Of a DNA stretch of 33,928 nt, positions 1-9,414 are shown piece after piece. A model generated the notes under the pieces. It saw nothing but the letters and a program-made list of their open reading frames with translations, searched no databases and was not told the origin of the DNA. This DNA comes from Trichomonas tenax. Lineage: Eukaryota > Parabasalia > Trichomonadida > Trichomonadidae. The stretch lies in assembly GCA_023091735.1 (NCBI GenBank), contig JALKBU010000547.1, forward strand, positions 1-33,928, given 5' to 3'. Positions within the stretch are counted from its first letter, which is position 1; each line of letters opens with the position of its first letter. The translations under genes were made by a program, and so were the position numbers.

Positions 1-496
1 GTAATGCAATCAATGATTTGATAGATATATAGACTGTGCCACTTATACCACTGGATAGACAACTATCAATATGTACATGAAAGTGCTTTCAAATCGAAAA
101 AATATTGATCAGATAAAAAGTTATGAAAGTCGCGGGACTACACCGCAGAAGGAAAAATATTGCCGTTTTGAAATTGTTTTATCTGTTAAAATATGTGAAT
201 TTGTATAGAAAAACCGTAGCATTATAATTATATATACACGTACTACTATATACTCCAAGCTTTTTCATCAAAAATAAATTTTATTTTAATCACAATATTT
301 AGCTCGAAAACTGCTCCAATTTCGTTTAAATGTACAGTAAATCATTTGAATGGAACTTTTGAGATAATTGGCAAACAAAAATAAGCATAATTAGTTAAAT
401 CGAACAAAAAAATAACATTTTTAGTAAAATTATGTTTTATAACAATTAAACAGATGAACAATGAAGTATGCATCATAAAAGAAGATTTTCAAATGT

Positions 497-679
497 TTAT
501 TGAGAAAAATATGTAGAAATGAAAAAAGTATCGAGATATTTTCTTGAAAAATAAACGGATTTTTTTAATCTTTCATGGTTGAAACCCTTAGGTATACTAT
601 GAACATCGGCAGTAGAAAAGGTCCGAAATATTAAAAATTCAAAAAGATAATCGAGATTTAATGAGTTAGTTTTTGGCAT
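497..679 (-). CDS. Possible small hypothetical protein, 60 aa
   Basis: A short ATG-initiated frame of 60 codons ends in CAATAAACA, so the stop overlaps a TAAA that could serve as a trichomonad-type polyadenylation signal. The composition is mixed with several aromatic residues and no repeats, signal peptide or membrane segment. No TCAYTW Initiator is seen immediately before the ATG. I do not recognise the protein. It may be a chance frame in AT-rich DNA. Confidence 0.2.
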   Translation of the reverse strand: MPKTNSLNLDYLFEFLIFRTFSTADVHSIPKGFNHERLKKSVYFSRKYLDTFFISTYFSQ

Positions 680-1358
680 TTTGACGGAATTGAGCGAAGA
701 TTTAAGGCTAGTTAGTGTTTGTATTGGTTAAACCCTATGACTATGATCGAATTTCGGCACAAATGCGCGATGTTGTCGAGATCTGAGATGCAATTATTGA
801 GAAGTTTACTAAAAAACGAACTTTTCTGACAACATAGGCTCAGATGAATCCTTACCCCTACATGTGTAGGGTCTTAACGGCAAGATTTTGCATTGTCGTA
901 TGAGCTCACCAAATTATCGAAAAAATCTATTTTCGAAGTTGAGTTTAGAGGCGCGGCTTTAGGATAGAATGGAAGTATATATGGTGTGGTTGCAGTCCTT
1001 AAAGGCTCAAGAAGCAATAGGAGGTGGTTTTTCCGTGGCACCTCGCGAAAGTTTACATAAAAAAAATTATGATGTAAACTTATCAAATTATGCAGGGGGA
1101 ACGATTAATTGGTAAAAGTATGGCAAATATAGGTAATATCAAATTATATTTATGGAATTTTATAGGATAAATAAGAGTGTAATATGCTGGCATCAACTAG
1201 ATGTCATTATGTTGTGTTCTAAGTAATTAGTCGAAATCACTTGAAATGTGATATGAAGCATTAGGTTTATGGCTCACAATATGTTATAGTCATATAGCAG
1301 GATATAGTGAGCCAGAAATCAGGTGTTTCCTATCACATTTGTCGAAATAACGCGTTTT

Positions 1359-1469
1359 GAAATAAATTTAGACATGCAGGAGCCACAAATCTTCCTGCTT
1401 GGCATATGCACATGCACTGTGCTAGTTAAGTAAGACAATTAACGGCTTTTGTATGTCGAAATTTATTTC
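1359..1469. repeat. Inverted repeat, 17-bp arms
   Basis: The arms at 1359-1375 (GAAATAAATTTAGACAT) and 1453-1469 match as inverted copies at 16 of 17 positions, separated by 77 bases. The neighbouring sequence at about 1243-1345 contains a further inverted pair (AAATGTGATA and TATCACATTT) enclosing TGGCTCAC and GTGAGCCA. This pattern suggests a decayed foldback or MITE-like insertion. Confidence 0.5.
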
Positions 1470-1824
1470 ATATGATTTTGTTAGGCTAAAATGACTGTCT
1501 TTCAAGTTGCATGCTTCCTAGCTTGCTTCTGTGCTAGGATATGTGTAGTGATAGATAGCTTTTATATCTGATTTTGATATAGTGTAAATCTGTAATCTAT
1601 TTAGCTCAATAGAGCGAGAATATGATGGTAAATTGGGTCAACAATTGAAGCCATCAATAGTTGTTTCCATGATCGCATTCTCAGAATAGTTGAAGCTATA
1701 TGCCAGAAATGAGCATGCAGTGTCCTGGCAAAAGAGTCTGATTTGCTCATAGGCCCTCAGCATCAAGCCAAACTAGAAATATACATTCCAAGATTTGCAG
1801 TGAAAATGTGAAGTACGATTTTTC

Positions 1825-2053
1825 ATTTGATATTGGCTTAAAAGTATCGTTGAAGGGTTGTCACATACCGAAAGTTGTCATGAAAAAGTGACATTATCTA
1901 ACATGCCACTTTTTCGTGACAACTTTCAGTACGCAACAGTTTTTATTAAGCACAGAAAAGAATACGCAAAATTGCAGCCACGTTCCACCAAAAACTGACA
2001 GCTATACCACCAATGAATCCACCATTTTTATTTGATATTGGCTTAAAAGTATC
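1825..2053. repeat. 24-bp direct repeat flanking a hairpin
   Basis: An identical 24-base segment beginning ATTTGATATTGGCTT occurs at 1825-1848 and again at 2030-2053, 205 bases apart. Between the copies lies the strong hairpin at 1870-1927. Direct repeats around a foldback can be left by an insertion or by a local tandem duplication; nothing here decides which. Confidence 0.6.
1870..1927. repeat. Strong hairpin, 21-bp arms
   Basis: The arms at 1870-1890 (GAAAGTTGTCATGAAAAAGTG) pair with 1907-1927 at 20 of 21 positions, with a 16-base loop. No gene ends nearby, so a terminator role is unsupported. A foldback element or a structured RNA remain possible. Confidence 0.7.
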
Positions 2054-2096
2054 ATAAAAGGGTAAACAATAGTATGTTTTGTGAATGGGTAAAATT

Positions 2097-2167
2097 GTGG
2101 GTGTCTGGACAAAAAGTTATACACCCTCAAAATTGAATGGTGTCTGGAGGTTTGGCCAGACACCCAC
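2097..2167. repeat. Inverted repeat with 12-bp perfect arms
   Basis: GTGGGTGTCTGG at 2097-2108 is matched exactly by CCAGACACCCAC at 2156-2167. The loop holds another GGTGTCTGGA and the reverse motif ACACCC. The structure is compact and GC-richer than the surroundings. Function is unknown. Confidence 0.6.
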
Positions 2168-2574
2168 AAAAAAAGTTATGTTGCATGATATGCATGCTTA
2201 TATAAAATAAAATATATTGGCCGCTTTAAAATTGCAAAATGAAGATTTTTTTCTGAAAGATAAAAGATTTTTCAATAAATATTTTAATTTTTCAACAGAC
2301 ACAAACTATCTGACAATACCGCAACTTTTTTGACATAAGGTTTCCTCTTCCTGAATATGCTTATAAATTTCTTTTTTTTCAAATGAAACAAAATTTCATT
2401 TTTATTTTGCATAAATACAATAAATTATTGTTCGAAACAGGATACCGATGAAATTTTGAAATCTTATTCTTTTCTTCGATAAAAAAATCGCAACGAAGTA
2501 AAAATTCTTTATATTTGGATACAGCTATGAGTTTACAGTCTATTTATCGCTAAAAAATCAATAGTGATCTACCA

Positions 2575-2593
2575 ACAAAACGTGACATAAACA
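2575..2593 (+). promoter_or_regulatory. CGTGACA start-proximal motif of the receptor gene
   Basis: AAAACGTGACA lies seven bases before the ATG at 2594. The same 11 bases abut the ATG of the next gene at 5563, and GTGACA also lies shortly before the ATG of the RING gene at 29550 (-). None of these three genes has a TCAYTW Initiator in the usual place upstream of the ATG. That it is a core promoter element is inference. Confidence 0.35.
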
Positions 2594-5347
2594 ATGTTTT
2601 TCTTCATCACTTATTTCGAATCTCCGAAAAATTTCAGAGATATTCCGATAGAGCCGATGCGTTGCGGTGCAAACTTCAACGGCACTGTTTACGACCTAAC
2701 TGAGCTCGATAAAATGAAAAATGTTTACGAATTCACAGATAAAACCAACACATACAAATATTATGTCAGTCTTTGCGACGATTTGCCAGCAGATAAAGTT
2801 CCTGAGGGAGTTGCTAAACAATTCGGCACAAATGGAGTTCGCGTTAATTTATTAACGAACTACATTGAACCATTCGCATTCCATGACACACAGTTCTACG
2901 AATTACAGGATTATTCGCAGCCAGATCAGGGATTTGTCATTACAACTTACGCACAATCTTCAGAACCAGATATTTCAACCAAATTCTTCAAATTAACATT
3001 CGTTTTCATGCCGTCTGAAAATCCCGATACACAGCCGGTCGAAACAGGCGAATTTGAAGTCGATGATGTTTTGAATATTTATTTAATGTTCTCAACAAGT
3101 TACGCGAAGCCACAGAAAGGACCAATACCACCAAAACCACCGCTGCCACCAATCTGCAAGAAGAGATATGATTCTTTAACGGTTTATCCATATTCAATTA
3201 ATTTGAACCTCTATGACTTGAACTTGGGTCCTCACGGCATTCCAATCATCTTCCGCGACATGAATCACGTGTTTGGCCTCTATCAGCCATGCGGATTATC
3301 AAAATGTCCAACAGATTTCAATTGCAGTGTTAAAGAAGCTGCTTCTTGGATCTGCTACAAGGAAAATATGCACTGCGAAGGTTTCTCAACAGCAAAAGTC
3401 AACTTCTCAACAACGTATGAAGATCCTGATGAAGGAATTAGAATTTCATATGAAGGCATCGATGACAACATTTTGCAAGTCGATGCGATGTGTAACTTCG
3501 AACTTGCCGACAACCAGTTGTTAGTTCTTAAGGCACACTTAGTCCACGACTCTTTGTTGCAGCTCAGAGTTTCAACAAACATGGCCTGTATGAAACCACT
3601 TCACAGCGATGATCCATCGAGATGCCAGGCACATCTCCAGGACTCCATCACATCATTGGACGTCGATCTCACGAAATACAACCAGATGCACGGTTACGAG
3701 TTCAATGTTACAAACGAAAAGTTCACGACACCGCACTGGATCAACATTCAGCCATGTGGCGCTTTAGCTTGCCCAGCTGATCACTGCCCAACAGGTGTTG
3801 GCGCTACTGTCTACCTCTGTGAAGAAATGGAAGATGGAACAAACGTCTGCTTCGACTATGGTATGTACAAGGACCAGATTAATGTCGAGAAGTTCATGTC
3901 TATGCTCAAAAAAGGTGTTTCCGTCAACTATTACGGCAACGATGGAAGACAGACACATGTTAAGATCACATGCAACAAATCACTCCCTGCAGGAGAGATC
4001 AGATGGCAGCCAAACATCTATTTCTCATCCGGAAGCGGTTTATCTGTCTTCGCACAATCGAAGGATGTCTGCGTCGAATATCCAACACGTTCGCCAACGC
4101 CATCATCTCCACCAACTCACGCACCAACACCAGAGATATGGTGGCCACCAACACCATCTGAAAGGACATCAAAGCCAACACCAAAGCAGCTGAAGTCTTC
4201 AGTTTTCGTATCAAACACCACACACGCTGTAATGTTTGATACTGCAAATGCTCAGGACACTGAAAACATCATTATCGAGTCCCCAGCGAGGGATGTTGCA
4301 AACGCTTACATTCAATACACACCATTCAATATGCAGAAGTGTCCATCTTCATACGGATGCAAAGGCATTTCTCAGTCAGACGCATGGCTCTGCTGGAACA
4401 AAGACTGCTATCCAATGCAGGTGGGAGAAGCCTATGGTATCGATTACAACAAGAACCTTAATGGAAAAACAATATCAGTATCAGCAGATGGATATTATGA
4501 TACTGTTCTCTACATGGACTATATCTGCGATACACGGTATACAAGACCATCATTCTCTAAGTACATCAAATACGATGGCTCTAATGGTTACAGAGGTGAA
4601 GTCAGATGGAGTGATGCCTGCCCGAAGCATGAACACGTTCCAGTCTTCCCACCAGAACCATCCCCAACACCAAAGCCACATGACAAACCATTCCCAATCA
4701 ATTACGATGATAGAGTCGTCACTTACAACTTGTCTGACTATGGCAAGCAAACTATTGAGATGGTTTTCTCTCTTTCGGACTCCTACGAAAGGGTCCAAGT
4801 CTTATTTGAGCCATCTGGTCTCATCAAGTGCCCAGAAGGCGCATACTGTGCCAAAGTTGAGCAGGCCACAGCCTGGAAGTGCTGGGATGATCCAGTTACA
4901 AAACAGCAGAACTGCTTGAGCTTAGCTGATACAAGATTCCCACCATACAGAGTCAGCAAGCAAGAAATTATCTATGCTGGTGGCTATTCCAACTTTGTGC
5001 TTGATTTGAAGTTATTGTGCACAAGTTATCAAGGAATGACACTCTTAGATTCCGCTGAACAGACAGATAATAACATGGTCAAGTTCCATATGCATGGAAC
5101 TGCTTTCTGCCCAGGTGCAAGAAGATATAATGCTCTTACTGGTGGTGCAGTTTTTTTGATCGTTGTTATTGTCCTTCCAACACTTTACGTCGCTTTAGGC
5201 ACAATTTACAACTTCTTCATCCACGACGAAGTTTCTGTCCCACACAAACATCTGCTTCACCTCATCAAGAACTGGTTCATGTACGGCCTTATGTTTGCTG
5301 TTACACTTGGCCATCCACGCCCAGTGGAGAACTACGAAGCAATATAA
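2594..5347 (+). CDS. Multi-MRH type I membrane receptor (mannose-6-phosphate receptor-like)
   Basis: The 917-aa product is a probable sorting receptor of the endolysosomal system. A short hydrophobic N-terminus (residues 2-8) can serve as signal peptide. A cysteine-rich ectodomain of about five modules follows (about 24-145, 188-332, 344-493, 540-676 and 708-839). Each has the pattern YxL or DL near its start, a KCP-x(4-5)-C...W-x-C core and a late C, as in MRH domains of mannose-6-phosphate receptors and Atg27. Pro/Thr-rich linkers lie at about 178-187, 497-523 and 683-700. One membrane helix (850-872) precedes a 45-residue tail that ends in YEAI, a YxxΦ adaptor-binding signal like that of Atg27. 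The tail also has HLLHLI. The family call rests on pattern and topology; whether it binds mannose-6-phosphate cannot be told. An alternative is a general surface glycoprotein. The frame is intact through a T7 run near 5152. Confidence 0.7.
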   Translation: MFFFITYFESPKNFRDIPIEPMRCGANFNGTVYDLTELDKMKNVYEFTDKTNTYKYYVSLCDDLPADKVPEGVAKQFGTNGVRVNLLTNYIEPFAFHDTQFYELQDYSQPDQGFVITTYAQSSEPDISTKFFKLTFVFMPSENPDTQPVETGEFEVDDVLNIYLMFSTSYAKPQKGPIPPKPPLPPICKKRYDSLTVYPYSINLNLYDLNLGPHGIPIIFRDMNHVFGLYQPCGLSKCPTDFNCSVKEAASWICYKENMHCEGFSTAKVNFSTTYEDPDEGIRISYEGIDDNILQVDAMCNFELADNQLLVLKAHLVHDSLLQLRVSTNMACMKPLHSDDPSRCQAHLQDSITSLDVDLTKYNQMHGYEFNVTNEKFTTPHWINIQPCGALACPADHCPTGVGATVYLCEEMEDGTNVCFDYGMYKDQINVEKFMSMLKKGVSVNYYGNDGRQTHVKITCNKSLPAGEIRWQPNIYFSSGSGLSVFAQSKDVCVEYPTRSPTPSSPPTHAPTPEIWWPPTPSERTSKPTPKQLKSSVFVSNTTHAVMFDTANAQDTENIIIESPARDVANAYIQYTPFNMQKCPSSYGCKGISQSDAWLCWNKDCYPMQVGEAYGIDYNKNLNGKTISVSADGYYDTVLYMDYICDTRYTRPSFSKYIKYDGSNGYRGEVRWSDACPKHEHVPVFPPEPSPTPKPHDKPFPINYDDRVVTYNLSDYGKQTIEMVFSLSDSYERVQVLFEPSGLIKCPEGAYCAKVEQATAWKCWDDPVTKQQNCLSLADTRFPPYRVSKQEIIYAGGYSNFVLDLKLLCTSYQGMTLLDSAEQTDNNMVKFHMHGTAFCPGARRYNALTGGAVFLIVVIVLPTLYVALGTIYNFFIHDEVSVPHKHLLHLIKNWFMYGLMFAVTLGHPRPVENYEAI

Positions 5348-5562
5348 TAGTTTTAAAAATAATTTTTTCCTATTTAAAAATGCAAAAATGATTTTTCATA
5401 AATTGCCATCGAGATATAACCGAAGATTCGGAAATGTATTCCAAAAGCATATTTGAGAGATCAATATTTGTTTAATTTCTGTTGAAGAAGTTTTCTCTTC
5501 TGACACATTTTTGAAAAATATTGAGAAAAATTGAGATAATTAAGGTTATTTAAAACGTGACA

Positions 5563-6207
5563 ATGTTTATTTTTGTTATTTTTGAATCTTTGATTGATTC
5601 GGAATCTATTCTCAAAAATGCATATCAGTCAAATTTAATCGAATATTACACTTCTGGTTCCAGTTCTCAATACATAAATGACTCAATTCAGAAAACAAAA
5701 CCAGAATACGCTTTTGATCAAATTGATAAGACATATGATTGGTGTTCCAACTGCGCTCGATCATATGATGAACACCCGTTTATTATTTTGGGTATAATCG
5801 GCAAAACTATGAAATTAAATGGATATTACTTAAAATCGGGTTGTTGCACTTCCGAGAGTCGTTGTTGCTGCTATGAGACTGTTGCTTACTGCTGCGAGTG
5901 CTGTTTGTACTCCTGGTCGTTCCAAATCTCGAATGATAATTCTACATGGAAGACGATCCACAAAGTTGAGAAAGACAGAGAGATGAGAAGATGCAAAGAT
6001 AAAACATTCACTTTCAGTGAAACATACAAAACCAAATACGTCAGACTCATACAGGACCAACCATTTCCTGGAGATCCTCCATGCATCGCCTTGAACAAGA
6101 TTGAGCTCATTGGAACATACGACGGCGATTTTTCGATGAAGTTCGCTGATGAAGATGCTGAAGATGATGTCAGTATCATTGGACATATCTCCAAGAATCA
6201 GAATTAA
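5563..6207 (+). CDS. Discoidin (F5/8 type C)-like domain protein
   Basis: The 214-aa product carries one galactose-binding-like domain over most of its length. The signature is in the second half: SWSFQISNDNSTWKTI, then KTFTF, KYVRLIQ and finally IALNKIELIGTY, the usual strand order of F5/8 type C domains in trichomonad proteins. A Cys-rich insert at about residues 88-112 contains many paired cysteines and is unusual for the domain. The N-terminus MFIFVIFESLIDS is hydrophobic for about seven residues, as in the upstream receptor, so a short signal peptide is possible. The tail after residue 190 is acidic. I chose the ATG at 5563 directly behind CGTGACA. The stop TAAAC includes a TAAA. Its likely job is ligand binding, perhaps to carbohydrate, at the surface or in the secretory pathway. 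Confidence 0.6.
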   Translation: MFIFVIFESLIDSESILKNAYQSNLIEYYTSGSSSQYINDSIQKTKPEYAFDQIDKTYDWCSNCARSYDEHPFIILGIIGKTMKLNGYYLKSGCCTSESRCCCYETVAYCCECCLYSWSFQISNDNSTWKTIHKVEKDREMRRCKDKTFTFSETYKTKYVRLIQDQPFPGDPPCIALNKIELIGTYDGDFSMKFADEDAEDDVSIIGHISKNQN

Positions 6208-6515
6208 ACTTTGAAAAAGAACTCAATTCAAAAACAATTTTAATAAGTTCAGAAATAATCTTTTCGAAACAGTGATCCTATGAATATTGGAATGATTCTC
6301 ATCAGAGTGTTAATTGATATAAACGTAAATTTATCATCGTTTTAAACGGCCTAATTTTCAGGGATGACCATAAATTAGAAGTTTTTGGACGTTTACGGGC
6401 GCCAAAGCTCCCAAAGAAATGTTGAAAAACTGCTATTATAGGATCATATGATTATTTTCACTTCCAAAACGATCAATTTTGAATTGAAAATAATCGTAAT
6501 CCATATAATTTTAAT
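6208..6515. other. Spacer holding one copy of a dispersed hairpin repeat
   Basis: This gap between the convergent discoidin gene and the broken secreted-protein gene contains the repeat described at 6393-6508. I see no gene in it. Confidence 0.6.
6393..6508 (+). repeat. Dispersed hairpin repeat (MITE-like), copy 1
   Basis: The unit begins TTACGGGCGCCAAAG and continues through AAAACTGCT to a foldback. TATAGGATCATATGATTATT at 6437 is mirrored by AAAATAATCGTAATCCATAT ending near 6506. A clear second copy lies in inverse orientation at 28005-28133, with the same block order and an extra 20-odd bases between the first two blocks. It is best explained as a short non-autonomous mobile element or a decayed dispersed repeat. 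Confidence 0.65.
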
Positions 6516-8523
6516 TTATTTATGAATATCATGAATAATGAAAAACGCCATAACTAGTTTTAAATTGGTGCGCTTGGAAAAAACCCGAACATTTGCATCG
6601 TCAAGGATATATTTGCCGATCAGCGGATATACTGTTGATTGGAAGAATGAGAAGTTCAATCTGAAGAACTGGAGGAATGTCGGCCGTGTTAATACTGGAC
6701 GAGCTTTGCCATATGTTGCGTCACAAAGGTTCATGAATCCATTAGCGATTGTTTGCAACAATGAATCTTGGTCGCAGTCTGAGTACAAAAGTTGTGCAAT
6801 CGAGTAAGCAGTTGTGTTTTCTGCTTCATAGTATGCTTTCATGAATGGAACAATATTGAGTCCATAAAGCGTGAAATTCTTAAAGCATTCACCAAATGTT
6901 CCAGATTTCTTGAATGCATTGAATGCTGTGAAGAATATAGTGATTGTCTTTCCTGTTTGTGATGAACCGATGAGGCCTCTGAGTGTTTCATCGTCGTTGA
7001 GTTGATTTCTAACGTTCGTGAATATATTGACAGCTATTTCGGCTGTTAATGGCTCAATTTATTTCAGTGACTTGAGTCCTTCAATCAAGTTCTGAATTGC
7101 AGGCTGATAGAGTTTGTTGTCGTAAGTGATGTTTAGTTTCTTGAACATATCGATGAGCTTTAAGTTCAATGCAAGTCCGCGGAATTTCTGTGTCATGACG
7201 ATGATGTCCTTTGCTGTGCTAAGGAAAGAATATCCATTTTCATTGTTTGAATCATTCAACATCTCTTCATATGTCAATGAATAGAATCTGTTAATTTCGT
7301 CAACATCTTTTTGCAATGGCTTGAGTGTCATAATTTTGTCCTTGTGATCTTTTATTCTTGCGGTATTATATGCAAATGTTGCGTCAACCTCTTCTTCGCT
7401 GTTTGCGATATACCTGATTGTGTAATCGAATATATCTGGCTGGCTCGTGTTTACTGCCTTAAATATGCATCTGTACTCTTGGAAGTCGACACCTTTCACA
7501 AGGAAATGCATGAATGGCTGTGTCGTATCTGCGTATTTCACAATAGTGTTCAATATCGCCTTAGCTTCATTGCTCAAATCTGGAATCTCTACAGTTCCTT
7601 TGCTGACGAATTTGTCGATTTCTGTGATGAAATCATCGACGCTGTACTGAATCATCTTCTGTGCTTCTTCATCCTTCTTGTATTCGAGCAACACATCCTT
7701 GATTTCATTGAGTTTCTTTGTGATAGCATCCTTTGAACCTGGGATGATCTTCATGAGTGGCTGAAGCGCAAGGATGAGCGTCCTGTTTGTGTATCCTTGG
7801 AGAGATTTGATGATTGGATGGCATAACTTTAGAACATCAGCTGCAAATCCTGTAACTTCATCAATTTTCAATGTATTGTCGCTGAGGTAATTCTGGATGT
7901 TGTTCATGAAGTTCAGCATTCCTTCGTCACCGAAGAAGAAAGTTGGAATATCTCTAATCTTGATATCTGCGCTAGTCATAACTTTCTTCATGTCGCTTGA
8001 TGTGTAGAATATGTAATTTGCTGTCTCTAACAGCGAAATCGAATTACTTATTTTCTATTTGATCGAAAATATCCTTGAAGTTGCTTGTCTAGAAGCCAAT
8101 GATATTGATGAACTTCTCGAAGTACGGTCTCAGGATTTTGAACTCCTCATTCTTGAATGTGTTAACTGTTGAACCAAGATATTTTTTCACTGAACTTCTG
8201 CTTTCTATCCTTTTGCTAAAGTTCTTTTCATAGAATGCTTCCATTTTGGACAACAATGTTCCCTTGCTTTGCTCATTAGCTTCATCGATTGCATCATAAA
8301 TATCACTGATCTTTGTGTCGATTGAGAACAGTTGCTTGAAGCGATTATAAGCTCCTTCGAGTTTTTTAAGTAACTCTGCACCTTCTGTAGTATCTGGAAC
8401 TAAATCTTTGATTTGAATTCCTGAGGTACTTAAGACTTTGATTGGCACCTTTAATCCAGAGAGGAACCCTTCCGATGTTGCATCTGCTTGCGCTAGCTTC
8501 AGCACGAGAATGCTAAATAACAT
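6516..8523 (-). pseudogene. Broken gene for a secreted helical protein
   Basis: Three same-strand frames (8523-8089, 7991-7059, 6842-6516) read as one protein of roughly 665 aa. The start has a clear Initiator (TCATTTTTC, with its A at 8533) ten bases before the ATG, and the N-terminus MLFSILVLKLAQA is a good signal peptide. The chain then is helical and rich in charged residues, with no domain I know and no membrane segment. Lesions: TAG at 8089-8091; a second stop near 8044 together with a one-base frame change; and TAA at 7059-7061, after which the same frame continues for 70 codons without an ATG before the third open segment. Three independent lesions not tied to long homopolymers argue for a real pseudogene rather than read error. 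The true 3' end is uncertain. Confidence 0.6.
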
Positions 8524-8532
8524 CTAGAAAAA

Positions 8533-8535
8533 TGA
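8533..8535 (-). promoter_or_regulatory. Initiator (TCA) of the broken secreted-protein gene
   Basis: On the minus strand TTCATTTTTCTAGATG fits the trichomonad Initiator TCAYTW, with the predicted transcription start at the A (8533) and a ten-base leader. This supports 8523 as the ancestral start. Confidence 0.6.
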
Positions 8536-9201
8536 ACAGTTGCATGAAAGCCATTTCTTTGGTTTACAATAGGATCCGATTTCAAATTATCGGATGAAAT
8601 TGAATTCAGAGTGAATGGTGTAAATTATAATATGATCGATAGCAATAACATTTAGCAATCTATAATTATCGGAGTATGTTGAAATTCAATTGTGTATATT
8701 ACGACGAATTTTATATGTTGTAGATTTCAATTTTGTATTGTTTCTAATCATTGAGAACTTTCATATGTTGTTTTGCCGTCAGAAAAAAAATCAATGTTGT
8801 TTAAAGCATACGTTATGTAATTGAGGGTAACTGCCGTAAAATAAACACAACTTTTAATCTTTATCTAATTATTGTAATCATCTCATAATTTTTGAAATTC
8901 GTGTTTCATATCAAAATATTTCGGCAATTTTTTTATAATAATGGTGTACAAATTGAAACTCTTATTGACTTAATTATTACTCTAATATTGACTCGTAAAA
9001 ACATGTATTCACAACTTGAATCATAAGAAATTGACAATAACATTAATTTTGCAATCACGAATCACACCAATATTGTTGATACTATGACTTGTTTCTAAAA
9101 TGAAGTTGTTGACAAGAGAATGTTGAATCAAGCGCAATCATTCAATTGTATTATTCATTTGTTTACAAATATATTTTGGAGGTATAAATGAAGCAAAATC
9201 T

Positions 9202-9414
9202 ATGAAAAATGCGACAATTCCAAAGAGATTTGTTGGCACCATGGCTGGATATAAAATCAAAATTGAGTCCGAGAGCGGTTTAGCGGGAAAAATTGGCGCT
9301 AAAATGTGCATTTCAAATCATTTTCTATCTGTCTGTGCTAAATACACATTTATACACCCTATATTACTCCTTGTCTATTTTTTCTGGAGAGTAAATCTTA
9401 CAGTATCATTATAA
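9202..9414 (+). repeat. Dispersed repeat carrying a small ORF (MAGYKIKIE unit), copy 1
   Basis: The core at 9233-9316 runs from TTGGCACCATGG to GGCGCTAAAATGTGCATTT. A diverged copy lies on the minus strand at 27420-27341. Both can be read from the internal ATG as MAxYKIKIExESGxxGKxGAK, with several changes at third positions. The downstream part, CTGTGCTAAATACACATTT to ACACCCTATATTA (about 9330-9366), recurs inverted at 26264-26322 and directly at 27510-27546. The full 70-codon frame starts at the ATG at 9202. It is either a degraded small gene family or a mobile repeat; I do not recognise the peptide. Confidence 0.5.

Larger units (their letters stand above)
1..2593. other. Gene-poor left flank with hairpins and a direct repeat
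   Basis: I see no convincing gene. A 60-codon ATG-initiated frame at 679-497 (-) is the best candidate, but it has no recognisable domain. A longer frame at 1086-874 (-) has no ATG and a base composition less AT-rich than its surroundings, so it may be a coding remnant. The stretch from about 1.2 to 2.2 kb is unusually rich in inverted repeats, which are listed separately. The last 250 bases are plain AT-rich sequence leading into the receptor gene. Confidence 0.6.

Noticed and set aside
874..1086. 70-codon minus-strand frame
   Set aside because: It has no ATG (TTG start) and no recognisable domain; it may be a coding remnant but cannot be supported as a gene.
3795..4919. Long plus-strand frames inside the receptor gene in other phases
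   Set aside because: They are shadows of the intact 917-aa frame; the conserved cysteine modules lie in the main frame.
8041..8091. Intron explaining the break in the secreted-protein gene
   Set aside because: The trichomonad 5' GTATGT and 3' ACTAACACACAG-type signals are absent around the break.
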